From a virus, in IMG/VR virus record IMGVR_UViG_3300027747_000650, positions 1 through 24,673 of that record: DNA of 24,673 nucleotides; one strand, given 5' to 3'. A model generated the notes under the pieces. It worked only from the letters and a program-made list of their open reading frames with translations, had not been told where the DNA came from and made no database searches. Of the stretch, positions 12,384 through 19,835 are shown one piece after another. The position numbers and the translations under genes are program-made. The first letter of the stretch is position 1; the number at the start of each line of letters is the position of its first letter.

Positions 12384-13837
12384 AAATACGATTTGGTAGT
12401 GTGTGTAGTGGCATTGAAGCCGCTAGTGTTGCGTGGCATCCTTTAGGTTGGGAAGCTGCGTGGTTGTCCGAGATTGAAAAATTCCCTTGTGAAGTGCTAA
12501 AGCATCATTACCCCAATACCCCTAACCTTGGCGACATGACTTTACTTGCCGACAAAATACGGTTAGGTGAGATAGAAGCCCCCGATGTATTTTGTGGCGG
12601 CACACCATGCCAAGCTTTTAGCGTAGCAGGACTACGGCAATCCCTTGACGATAGCCGTGGAAACTTATCATTAACTTTTTGTGAGATCGCAGATGCAATT
12701 GACGAACGTAGACTTATTCAACAATCCAATCCAACCATTATTTTTTGGGAAAATGTGCCAGGAGTCCTCAACACCAAAGACAACGCCTTTGGATGTTTTC
12801 TTGCAGGACTTGCCGGTGAAAGCGACGCACTCATCCCGCCAGGGAGCAGATGGACAGACGCTGGTTTTATTGATGGCCCCAAAAGAGCAGTCGCGTGGAG
12901 GACACTCGATGCCCAATATTTCGGCTTGGCCCAACGTCGGAAGCGAGTGTTTGTTGTCGCAAGTGCTAGAAACGACATCTGTCCCGCAGAGATACTTTTT
13001 GAGTTCGAAGGCGTGCGACGGGATACTTCGCCGAGCAGAAAAGAGGGGCAAGAAATTGCCAATTGCCTTACAAAAAGCCCTTCAAGCCACAGCAGCTATA
13101 ACCCAGCAAGAAGTGAAGGAAATGCCGTAGTAGTTGAAAAAGTAGGTACTTTATTAGCGAGAGATTATAAAGGCTTAGGTTCTTTTGACCACGACAAAAT
13201 GATTGTTTCAAAAATTGGCTATTGCAATGATTTAGCCCCTACACTTACCTCAAGTGCTGCAGGTATTAGTAGAGTGGGCAATGATACTACTGCCGATGCA
13301 CAATATGTGGTTCAACAAGCTATTGCGTTGGCTGAAAACACAATTGGTAGACAACCCCAAAATGGTGGTAATGGCAACGGTTTTACTGAGAACGGCCCAA
13401 TGTATACCCTCAATGCGACGGGTGTACATGGGGTGTCTTATGGGTTTGAGCCTGGAATTGCAAAAAGAGAAGGTGAACCTAATCGGTTTGTTGAAGAACA
13501 AACACCAACATTAAGAGCCAATATGGGGGACAACCAAACTGCTGTGGTTCACGCTTTTAAAGTGCGTGGTGGTTGCGAAGGTGGTGGTAAAGGTTATTTA
13601 GGTCAAGATGAAAAAGCATTTACTATATCAACTACGCAAGACCAACAAATCCATCACAACATGGCGGTCAGAAGATTAACCCCAATCGAATGCGAGCGTT
13701 TGCAAGGTTTTCCAGATGGATACACAAATATCAAGCCTAATTGCCCAGATGGCCCACGTTATAAAGCGTTAGGTAACTCATGGGCGGTGCCTGTAGTGGC
13801 TTGGATTGGTAAAAGGATTAATGATGCAATTGCGTAA
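12380..13837 (+). CDS. DNA cytosine-5 methyltransferase (Dcm-like)
   Basis: A 485-residue m5C methyltransferase. Motif I FGSVCSGIEAAS at 5-16 binds SAM, motif IV GGTPCQAFSV has the catalytic Cys77, motif VI ENVPG starts at 124, motif VIII QRRKRVFVV starts near 185, motif IX RRLTPIECERLQGFP is at 431-445 and motif X GNSWAVPV at 465-472. A variable region of about 240 residues between VIII and IX holds the target-recognition domain and is Gly/Asn/Thr-rich, as in other large phage Dcm proteins. No cognate restriction enzyme is nearby, so the likely role is protecting phage DNA or marking it. It is coupled to VRR-NUC upstream, and its 3' end overlaps the helicase start. The recognition sequence cannot be predicted. 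Confidence 0.95.
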   Translation: MKIRFGSVCSGIEAASVAWHPLGWEAAWLSEIEKFPCEVLKHHYPNTPNLGDMTLLADKIRLGEIEAPDVFCGGTPCQAFSVAGLRQSLDDSRGNLSLTFCEIADAIDERRLIQQSNPTIIFWENVPGVLNTKDNAFGCFLAGLAGESDALIPPGSRWTDAGFIDGPKRAVAWRTLDAQYFGLAQRRKRVFVVASARNDICPAEILFEFEGVRRDTSPSRKEGQEIANCLTKSPSSHSSYNPARSEGNAVVVEKVGTLLARDYKGLGSFDHDKMIVSKIGYCNDLAPTLTSSAAGISRVGNDTTADAQYVVQQAIALAENTIGRQPQNGGNGNGFTENGPMYTLNATGVHGVSYGFEPGIAKREGEPNRFVEEQTPTLRANMGDNQTAVVHAFKVRGGCEGGGKGYLGQDEKAFTISTTQDQQIHHNMAVRRLTPIECERLQGFPDGYTNIKPNCPDGPRYKALGNSWAVPVVAWIGKRINDAIA

Positions 13838-15158
13838 ATACCAAGAAAAGGCTGCCGACTTTCTTTATGAGAACAACCGAGCCATGATTCTTGCGCCAGT
13901 CGGTGCAGGCAAGACGGCTCTTACCCTTATAGCCATGCAAGATATGCTGCGCTACAAGTTTGTCAAGCGTTGGCTAGTGTTGGCGCCCAAGCGTGTCTGT
14001 ACTGATGTGTGGCCGGTTGAGCAACCCAAGTGGGCTACCGATATGCCGATTGCCGTAGCAGTTGGCACCCCAGCACAACGCCTGCAAGCCCTACACTCTG
14101 GCTACCCTGTGGTGGTGACGAACTACGACAATATTCAATGGTTGTCCGAACAAAAGTTAGACTTTGACGGCGTAGTATTTGATGAGTTGACCAAACTCAA
14201 GAACCCATCCGGCAAACGCTTCAAAGCGTTGATGAAAGTGTTAGAACCCATGCGCATCCGTTGGGGCTTGACCGGATCGTTTACTTCCAACGGCTTAGAA
14301 GATGTCTACGGCCAATGCAAAGTGGTGGATGAATCCCTACTTGGTCGGTCTAAGGGCGCGTTTATGCAACAGTATTTTGTCTTAATCAACCGTGATTTCG
14401 GTGAATGGGAGCCAAGAGTAGGGTCACTCACGCAGGTCATGGAACGTATTAAGCTTGCTACGTTTGTGCTAGATGCAGGCGAATACAAGGACAAGTTGCC
14501 ACCATGCCATGAGGTTGAGTTAAGGGCGACAATGGCAGACGACAAGCCGTACAAAGCGATGAAGAAAGACTACGCCGTACAGTTTGCCAAGGAAATTATC
14601 ACCGCCGTTAGCGCAGCAGCCGTTACACAGAAGTTGCAACAGATGGCGTCTGGCTTTGTCTACCAGACTGAAACGACACCATCCAATACCCCTGGTCGCA
14701 TGAACGTGACGAAAGTACCGATTTGGTTTAGTAGCCATAAGTTTGATTTGCTAGATGATTTGCTTGAGGAGAACCAACACGCCAATACCATCATTGTTTA
14801 CAATTACATCGAGGAGTTGGCAGAACTCAAGCGTCGCTATCCTCATGCCCAGACGATTAATGATGAGAAGGTTATCGAGCGTTGGAATGATGGCAAGGTT
14901 GAATTGTTTTTGCTACACCCCAAGTCAGCAGGGCATGGGTTGAATCTTCAGTTTGGTGGCAACAAGATGGTGTTTGTATCGTTGCCGTGGAGTTTAGAGT
15001 TGTATGAGCAGACTGTTGGTCGTCTGCACCGTAGTGGTCAAACAAAAGAGGTATGGGTTTACATATTAGTAACAGAGGGTACGATTGAGAATCGTATATT
15101 AACCGCCTTGAAGGATAAAAAGGCATTATCGGAAATAACTATGGAAGAATTGAAATGA
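13824..15158 (+). CDS. SNF2-type superfamily 2 helicase/translocase
   Basis: A 444-residue compact SF2 ATPase. Motifs are Walker A APVGAGKTA at 24-32, motif II VVFDEL at 117-122 (DELT rather than DEAH), motif III LTGS at 149-152, motif V SAGHGLNL around 368-375 and motif VI QTVGRLHRSGQ at 396-406. The QxxGRxHRxGQ box is diagnostic of the SNF2 group. Phage members are found in replication modules and probably remodel forks or displace proteins from DNA. The frame extends upstream to a TTG at 13806, but AAAGGA about 7 bases before the ATG at 13824 supports that start; an ATG at 13821 is also possible. It overlaps the methyltransferase end by 14 bases and the next gene by four (ATGA). Confidence 0.9.
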   Translation: MQLRKYQEKAADFLYENNRAMILAPVGAGKTALTLIAMQDMLRYKFVKRWLVLAPKRVCTDVWPVEQPKWATDMPIAVAVGTPAQRLQALHSGYPVVVTNYDNIQWLSEQKLDFDGVVFDELTKLKNPSGKRFKALMKVLEPMRIRWGLTGSFTSNGLEDVYGQCKVVDESLLGRSKGAFMQQYFVLINRDFGEWEPRVGSLTQVMERIKLATFVLDAGEYKDKLPPCHEVELRATMADDKPYKAMKKDYAVQFAKEIITAVSAAAVTQKLQQMASGFVYQTETTPSNTPGRMNVTKVPIWFSSHKFDLLDDLLEENQHANTIIVYNYIEELAELKRRYPHAQTINDEKVIERWNDGKVELFLLHPKSAGHGLNLQFGGNKMVFVSLPWSLELYEQTVGRLHRSGQTKEVWVYILVTEGTIENRILTALKDKKALSEITMEELK

Positions 15159-15340
15159 GTATATTAAAACCTAGATTTGGACTGCTGGATAACGCATCCG
15201 AAGTTGCGAAAGAGTTAGGTCTTAGCGAGGTAAGCGTCAATAATATTAAAAATGCTGCGTTAACCAAAGCAAAAAAGATTTTAAAAAACAAAGGGTTTAA
15301 AGCCACCGATTTTTTTGAGGAGAGTAAGGATGAAAGATAA
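15155..15340 (+). CDS. Small HTH protein resembling sigma factor region 4 (61 aa)
   Basis: Residues 14-43 (ASEVAKELGLSEVSVNNIKN followed by AALTKAKKIL) match the pattern of sigma70 region 4: a helix, GLS turn, recognition helix and then x-A-L-x-K-A/L. There are no sigma regions 1-3. Sigma region 4 contacts the -35 element and the beta flap, so this could be a stand-alone transcription regulator or anti-sigma-like factor; it might equally be a plain HTH DNA-binding protein. The basic C-terminal half (KKILKNKGFKATDFFEE) would suit DNA binding. ATGA coupling to the helicase and an 11-base overlap with the next gene place it in the middle of the rightward unit. Confidence 0.65.
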   Translation: MSILKPRFGLLDNASEVAKELGLSEVSVNNIKNAALTKAKKILKNKGFKATDFFEESKDER

Positions 15341-15554
15341 CCAATCACCTTTTGATAGTTTGGTTTTAAGAGTAAGAAATGCTGGGTATGTTGAAGCAGC
15401 CGATATGCTACAACAACAAGCCAAAGAGATTAAACAGTTAAACTTTGTATTAAAAAATTTAACCTTGGCAACCAATAAAAAAATCAATGAACTTGAAGAA
15501 GAAATTGAGCATCTAAAAAATAAAGTTCAATATTGGAAAGGCTTACATAAATGA
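15330..15554 (+). CDS. Coiled-coil hypothetical protein (74 aa)
   Basis: Read from the ATG at 15330 (MKDNQSPFDSLVLRVRNAGY). The C-terminal part from about residue 20 is a long helix with heptads (LQQQAKEIKQL, KKINELEEEIEHLKNKV), so a dimeric coiled coil is likely. GAGAGTAAGG precedes the ATG as ribosome site. An in-frame GTG at 15315 would add five residues but lacks such a site. It overlaps the HTH gene by 11 bases and the next ATG by four (ATGA). Function unknown. Confidence 0.65.
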   Translation: MKDNQSPFDSLVLRVRNAGYVEAADMLQQQAKEIKQLNFVLKNLTLATNKKINELEEEIEHLKNKVQYWKGLHK

Positions 15555-15700
15555 GATTAATATTTTTTGGGTTTTTAATAGCATTTTTTATTTGTACTTT
15601 AACCATTTTTTTAACCGAACAGACTAGAAAGGAAGCCCATGAAGCGAGTAGATCAGTACAAAGCCAAGCTAAAGGCTGCGAAAGCAACACTAAAAATTAG
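15551..15700 (+). CDS. Short single-TM protein (49 aa)
   Basis: The ATG overlaps the upstream stop (ATGA). MRLIFFGFLIAFFICTLTIF is a hydrophobic N-terminus spanning the membrane, followed by a polar Lys/Glu/Ser/Gln-rich tail (EQTRKEAHEASRSVQSQAKG). The architecture is that of a membrane-anchored short tail. There is no lipobox that I would trust (FFIC-T is poor). The second half overlaps the next gene in another frame for 62 bases. It could be a small spanin-like or membrane-anchoring protein, but that is only a shape resemblance. Confidence 0.5.
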   Translation: MRLIFFGFLIAFFICTLTIFLTEQTRKEAHEASRSVQSQAKGCESNTKN

Positions 15701-15833
15701 GCAACGTAATTTTAATATCGTGTCACGCGAGTTAATTAAAACCATTGATGAAATTGAAATTTTAAATAGAAAGATAGAAGATGAAACCTTTAAGCTGGCG
15801 ACAATTACTAGCAACATTAAATCAACTGACTGA
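15639..15833 (+). CDS. Coiled-coil hypothetical protein nested with TM gene (64 aa)
   Basis: MKRVDQYKAKLKAAKATLKI opens a strongly helical basic segment, then IDEIEILNRKIEDETFKLA supplies heptads, so a coiled coil is predicted. AAAGGAAG lies 5 bases before the ATG, a strong sign of translation. Its first 62 bases overlap the end of the single-TM gene, and its last 53 bases overlap the next gene, each in a different frame. Function unknown. Confidence 0.6.
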   Translation: MKRVDQYKAKLKAAKATLKIRQRNFNIVSRELIKTIDEIEILNRKIEDETFKLATITSNIKSTD

Positions 15834-15975
15834 AGCTGAAGTCTTGGAGATGCTCAACGCTGAAAGGCAAGGGCCTAGACGCGCGTCTATTCTCGAGCGC
15901 CTTCACATGAGGTACAACACCTTACGTGTGAGCCGTGAGCGTATTGAGATAATGAAAGAAGCGGTGGCACCGTGA
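15781..15975 (+). CDS. Conserved hypothetical phage protein (64 aa)
   Basis: MKPLSWRQLLATLNQLTEAE begins a helical protein whose centre (VLEMLNAERQGPRRASILER) and tail (LRVSRERIEIMKEA) fit a small protein pattern seen in other phages with no known function. It is soluble and Arg/Glu-rich. It starts inside the preceding gene (53-base overlap), and its end overlaps the next GTG. GATAGAAG before the ATG is a modest ribosome site. Confidence 0.65.
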   Translation: MKPLSWRQLLATLNQLTEAEVLEMLNAERQGPRRASILERLHMRYNTLRVSRERIEIMKEAVAP

Positions 15976-16148
15976 TTAATCCTGATTTTGAAAGTTGGTC
16001 GCATGACAACTTAGTGCAGTTTGCTAAGGAGTCCTACAACCATCTGATAGATGATGCGTGTCGTATTGATGCGCTACAACAAGACTTGAAGGCGGCGATT
16101 AAAGCCTACCGACACATCAACACAAGGACAACTAATGAACAACTATAA
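15972..16148 (+). CDS. Hypothetical protein, GTG start (58 aa)
   Basis: The GTG at 15972 overlaps the previous stop (GTGA). The product starts MINPDFESWSHDNLVQFAKE and is helical and mixed-charge, ending INTRTTNEQL. RIDALQQDLKAAIKAYRH is probably an amphipathic helix. Acceptance of this frame rests on the GTGA overlap, the continuous chain of coupled genes and sensible composition. It overlaps the next gene by 14 bases. Unrecognised. Confidence 0.55.
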   Translation: MINPDFESWSHDNLVQFAKESYNHLIDDACRIDALQQDLKAAIKAYRHINTRTTNEQL

Positions 16149-16284
16149 ACCCGGATGGAAAAACCCCAATTGGTTTTATGTTCCAGCAAGACACACCAAC
16201 ATTCTTGAAAGTTTTAAAAGAATAGGTTGGCACGCGCCAAGTCAATCACGCGTAAAGTCTAGTGCCGCTGCGATCAATAATTAG
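16135..16284 (+). CDS. Short hypothetical protein (49 aa), overlaps the convergent lysis gene
   Basis: MNNYKPGWKNPNWFYVPARH opens a 49-residue aromatic-rich protein that continues NILESFKRIGWHAPSQSR. The YVP-x7-LE-x-FKR-x-GW-x-P-S arrangement recalls small phage proteins of unknown function. It is the last gene of the rightward unit. Its final 39 bases overlap the 3' end of the endolysin gene on the opposite strand, so the two units collide without a spacer. Support is moderate. Confidence 0.55.
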   Translation: MNNYKPGWKNPNWFYVPARHTNILESFKRIGWHAPSQSRVKSSAAAINN

Positions 16285-16674
16285 CGCTTGCTTGCGTGGC
16301 TTATCAGTAGGATGGTTAGGGATAGAAATATGGCACCAACTGTCAAACTCACGGATAAGTTGATCATATTCAAGCCCAGACGCCATGAGCGCTTGCACTA
16401 CCTCATCTGGTTTCATGCCAGGCACACGGATGTCAGCCGCGCACCCTACACGATGTTGGCTAGTGTCTTTAGAACCTACGGCATCATTCACTTGCTTAGA
16501 CCGAAATGCTGAGTTAATCATAATCGGTTTGCCACGCAGTACCATTTTTACTTTTTCAAGAAATTCAGCTAATCGTTGTAGGTTAGCAATCTCTGCATCA
16601 TTAGGAGTGTTGTCAAACTCACGGTGGTCGGTATGCGTGAGTTCTTCTAGTGTAAAGTGTTCAGTTAGGTTCAT
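16246..16674 (-). CDS. Endolysin: M15-family D-Ala-D-Ala-type peptidase
   Basis: A 142-residue single-domain peptidase of the M15_3 group, which cleaves peptidoglycan stem peptides during lysis. The zinc site is complete: SQHRVGCAADI gives His74 and Asp81, and WCHIS gives His115; Arg58 in SAFRS is also conserved. It has no signal peptide, so it should depend on a holin, which lies directly upstream. Its ATG overlaps the holin stop by four bases. It is the last gene of the leftward virion/lysis operon, and its 3' end overlaps the convergent 49-aa gene by 39 bases. Confidence 0.9.
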   Translation of the reverse strand: MNLTEHFTLEELTHTDHREFDNTPNDAEIANLQRLAEFLEKVKMVLRGKPIMINSAFRSKQVNDAVGSKDTSQHRVGCAADIRVPGMKPDEVVQALMASGLEYDQLIREFDSWCHISIPNHPTDKPRKQALIIDRSGTRLYA

Positions 16675-17078
16675 TTAGCGGCTACCCCTTGAAGTTTCTC
16701 AAATGTTCTTAGACCACCCATACCCAACATCCCCATGAGCAGTTGCCAAAGGTTATCATCAAGCCCTGGCAATGGTGGAATTACAACCCCAAATATACCG
16801 GCAATCGTGCCTGCTAACGGCCTTAATAAGTATTGATATGCTAACGCCAAAGCGCATACCCAACCGCACGCTGGGCGCCAGCCTGACACGAATAGAGAGG
16901 AATTAGTAGCTTCTGCTTTATTGATGTCAGTCTGCGCAGTCATAGAAGCAAGTTCACCAGACTGTTGTAACTTTAGAAGTTCAAGTTTTGCTTGGGATGC
17001 TTGTGCTGGGTCGGGGAAGATACGTGTGATGAGCGTGTTGCCAAGGTCGAGCGCCGCGCTAATAGGATCTAAACTCAT
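16671..17078 (-). CDS. Holin of the 3-TM gene-transfer-agent type
   Basis: A 135-residue membrane protein. SGWRPACGWVCALALAYQYL (about 65-84) is the hallmark GWRP-x-C-GW segment of the 3-TM holin family (PF11351), followed by a second hydrophobic stretch IAGIFGVVIPPL and a third, LWQLLMGMLGMGGL. The N-terminal 60 residues are amphipathic and soluble. In this family the protein permeabilises the inner membrane so the endolysin can reach the wall. It overlaps both neighbours by four bases, giving a compact holin-endolysin cassette. Confidence 0.85.
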   Translation of the reverse strand: MSLDPISAALDLGNTLITRIFPDPAQASQAKLELLKLQQSGELASMTAQTDINKAEATNSSLFVSGWRPACGWVCALALAYQYLLRPLAGTIAGIFGVVIPPLPGLDDNLWQLLMGMLGMGGLRTFEKLQGVAAK

Positions 17079-17308
17079 TTGTCAGCCTTTCGGTCTAAGC
17101 GATCAAAAATCTTTTCTAAGATGGATTCTAATTTGTCAAATCTTGATTCAATATCTACTTTGCGAACATATTGTGTGGGTAAATCCACTTCAATTTCTTT
17201 AAGGTCATTTTTTAATTGCTGAATAGCATCCCATAATTGTCTAGCAAACCATCCGGCACAAGCTAAAACTGCAACAACTACAATATTAAATAATGACTGA
17301 TTTTCCAT
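17075..17308 (-). CDS. Membrane-anchored coiled-coil protein of the lysis cassette (77 aa)
   Basis: Read from the ATG at 17308 (MENQSLFNIVVVAVLACAGW). One TM helix at about residues 8-24 is followed by a charged helical region (LWDAIQQLKNDLKEIEVDLP) and heptads at the C-terminus (FDKLESILEKIFDRLDRKAD). N-terminal anchor plus coiled coil is the build of an inner-membrane spanin, but no outer-membrane lipoprotein partner was found, so this is only a possibility. The frame extends to 17326, but GAGAT before the ATG at 17308 supports the shorter start. It overlaps the holin gene by four bases. Confidence 0.7.
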   Translation of the reverse strand: MENQSLFNIVVVAVLACAGWFARQLWDAIQQLKNDLKEIEVDLPTQYVRKVDIESRFDKLESILEKIFDRLDRKADK

Positions 17309-17309
17309 A

Positions 17310-19835
17310 TTATCTCGCAAGGGCATTTTGATTAAGTTGTTCTGGTGCTAATTTGTTTCTGTTTGTTGCGCGATTTATGGCAGTACCAACTAAAGGTGAC
17401 CATTCTTTACTGTCGTTTAACACATTTAAAAATTTAGTCCTTTCAGATGCAGGTAAAGTATTTAATATTTCATTCATACTTTTACCTGACTCCGCACCTT
17501 TAATTAACACTTGCATTGCTTTGTCGTTAATTTTACCTTCAATAGTTTGAATTAATTTTTTAGCAACGGCAGTTTCTAACCCTACGAAACCAGGAATTTT
17601 TTCTGCCCAACTATTTTCTTTAAAACCTAATGCACGGCGAGCAGTATTAATCTGTTCTTTAATTTTTGCATCGCGTACAATTTCATCTTTAATTTTTAGT
17701 AAAGGTTTTATTTTTTCAGACATTTGCACCGCAATATCGTAATTGCCTGGTCCAAATATGTCTTGAACTGCTTTTGTGTCATTACCTTCAACCAATTTAA
17801 CAAAAGTATTCTTATCTGTCGTGTATAAGTTTCTTAACTTATCAGCCATTTCCATTTGTTCAATTTGCTTTAATCCGGCTGAATGGGTAGCTAAATAATC
17901 ACGCCATGTTTTACCTCCAGCTTTTTCAATAGCATCATCAATTAGAGGGCGAATTTGCGTTAGCATATCTGCTATGCGTTTACTTTGCGTACTAGGATCA
18001 AGCCCATTAGATCTTAATTCTTTTTCAATAGCGTCGTTAAGACCAGTTTTACGAATTTGGTATAGATCGTTAACATCCATAATTCCACCACCAGTCTTAG
18101 CCACATTTTTAATATGTTGGTTAAGATTATTTAATACACTTACTTGTATTGGGTCTGCCCTTGTGCCTACTTGATTTGCAAACTCACTTAATTTTTTAGT
18201 AATAACACTAACATCTAAAGGTTGTATTCCTTTAGCAGTTAAATCAGCTAATTTAGCTTCAGCATTTCTTGCAATTTCGCCTTGCGTTAATGATTCTGCG
18301 GCGGCTTTATTAGCCACTTCATCTGCTCTATTAGCTAAATTAGTTAAATTAGCGTCAGTAGCCAAATTAGTTGGCGCAGGGTTAATTGCTCTTGCTTGTA
18401 CGCCCGGCGCATTAACACCTGCGTTATCTATTAGCTTAGGTGTAATATTAAGGGGTTCTATTGTTACTTGTGGGTTACTTAACCGGCGCACTTTTTCTAC
18501 ATTAGCAGCTGCGGCTTGTCTAGCTAAATCGGCTTCTTGTTGTAAAGGAACCATAATTTCCTTACCAAGATTAGCGTTTAACATATTTTCTTCACGACCA
18601 CGTGTAGTTAAATTATTTAATGTTTTATTTGCTACTTCACGGCTAGTTTTTGCTTCTGCTTCGGTAGCACCTCTAGCCATATTTGCTATCATATTAAACT
18701 GATCTTGCGCTTGTTTAGTTTTTAAAGTGCTAAATACTGCTTTAGTATCTTTACCTTTAACAACATCAAGAAACGCTTGCCATACGTCATTTTGAATACC
18801 ATACGCTGCTTGTGCCGCGTCTATATCCATTGGTGCTATGCCATTGGCTGCACGAATCTCATTAATCGTATCACCAGCCATTTTACGAGCAATTTTACCT
18901 GCTTCAACTTTAGCAGCTTGATTAGTAGCTAAATCCCAAACTTTACCTGCGGCAATAGCAATACCTTTTGCAACCGGTGGAACTGCAATAGGCACGGCAG
19001 CACCTATAGCGCCTGCTGTAGTATTAGATTGCTCAGGACTAATTAACATATTTGTAACTACGCTTGTACCGGCGCCGCCTGCACCTTGCACACTTAAATT
19101 TAATATTTTTTGTAACGCGTTAGTTGGTACAATTCCTGTTTTAAAGCCACTTGACGCTAATGATTCGGCAATTGGCGCAGCAAATTTAGCCAATGCAGGG
19201 TTTACAGAACTAATTTTAGTTACCGCGCTGCCTAACGCACCGGGTACCGCCATCGTTACTGGGTTAAATACCTCGCCAGCAAACGCAGCCGTTTTAGTTA
19301 CTGGTGCATAACTTTGTTGATTAACACCTTGCACAATCTGATTTTTAGCTTGTAACGCTTGTTCAGTCATAGATAGTGGTTTTTGACCAGTTATCATGCT
19401 AGACATTGTTGTTGCGGGTTGACCCACACCTGTTACTTTACTAGCTAAATTGGCTACGTTTAAAGGTATTGATGCTGCGCCCATTGCATAGTTAATAGGT
19501 ACGCCTGCCATTGTTGTTAACGCTTTAGCAGCAACGCCTGTAGCACCTGTTGGTGCTGAATCATATCCTGCGGTGTTTAACGGCAAACCGGACATTGGAT
19601 CGTACTGCATATCCTCAACGCCTTGCGTAAACATATTGCCTTTTTCAGCGCCTACGTTTTGACGTTTAGGGGGTGTTTCTAAATAAGACAATATATCTGT
19701 AGGCTTATACCCATTATCTAAAGCCGTTTTTACTTTTGAACTGTAATCTGGCAACGTACCAAGATGCTTAGTAATAGCCGCATCATCATACCCCGCAGAT
19801 CTTGCTTGTGCAATTTGTTCTTGAATAGTAGTCAT
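17310..19835 (-). CDS. Large ejection-type internal virion protein (841 aa)
   Basis: An 841-residue Ala/Asn/Lys/Thr-rich, mostly helical protein of the type that podoviruses eject with their DNA. The N-terminus holds two copies of a helical motif: QARSAGYDDAAITKHL (10-25) and ALDNGYKPTDILSYL (38-52). A hydrophobic Gly/Ala-rich stretch near 115-300 may insert in membranes, and the second half is helical (many AAA/NKAA segments). No lysozyme domain is visible. Its ATG overlaps the previous stop (TAATG). The role is inferred from size, composition and position after two smaller ejection-type proteins. Confidence 0.7.
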   Translation of the reverse strand: MTTIQEQIAQARSAGYDDAAITKHLGTLPDYSSKVKTALDNGYKPTDILSYLETPPKRQNVGAEKGNMFTQGVEDMQYDPMSGLPLNTAGYDSAPTGATGVAAKALTTMAGVPINYAMGAASIPLNVANLASKVTGVGQPATTMSSMITGQKPLSMTEQALQAKNQIVQGVNQQSYAPVTKTAAFAGEVFNPVTMAVPGALGSAVTKISSVNPALAKFAAPIAESLASSGFKTGIVPTNALQKILNLSVQGAGGAGTSVVTNMLISPEQSNTTAGAIGAAVPIAVPPVAKGIAIAAGKVWDLATNQAAKVEAGKIARKMAGDTINEIRAANGIAPMDIDAAQAAYGIQNDVWQAFLDVVKGKDTKAVFSTLKTKQAQDQFNMIANMARGATEAEAKTSREVANKTLNNLTTRGREENMLNANLGKEIMVPLQQEADLARQAAAANVEKVRRLSNPQVTIEPLNITPKLIDNAGVNAPGVQARAINPAPTNLATDANLTNLANRADEVANKAAAESLTQGEIARNAEAKLADLTAKGIQPLDVSVITKKLSEFANQVGTRADPIQVSVLNNLNQHIKNVAKTGGGIMDVNDLYQIRKTGLNDAIEKELRSNGLDPSTQSKRIADMLTQIRPLIDDAIEKAGGKTWRDYLATHSAGLKQIEQMEMADKLRNLYTTDKNTFVKLVEGNDTKAVQDIFGPGNYDIAVQMSEKIKPLLKIKDEIVRDAKIKEQINTARRALGFKENSWAEKIPGFVGLETAVAKKLIQTIEGKINDKAMQVLIKGAESGKSMNEILNTLPASERTKFLNVLNDSKEWSPLVGTAINRATNRNKLAPEQLNQNALAR

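Noticed and set aside
12681-13130. 149-codon plus frame inside the methyltransferase gene
   Set aside because: It is out of frame with intact methyltransferase motifs I-X and has no sensible composition; a shadow frame.
16227-16240. Hairpin TTGGC-ACGC-GCCAA as terminator of the convergent units
   Set aside because: Only 5 bp with no T tract on either strand.
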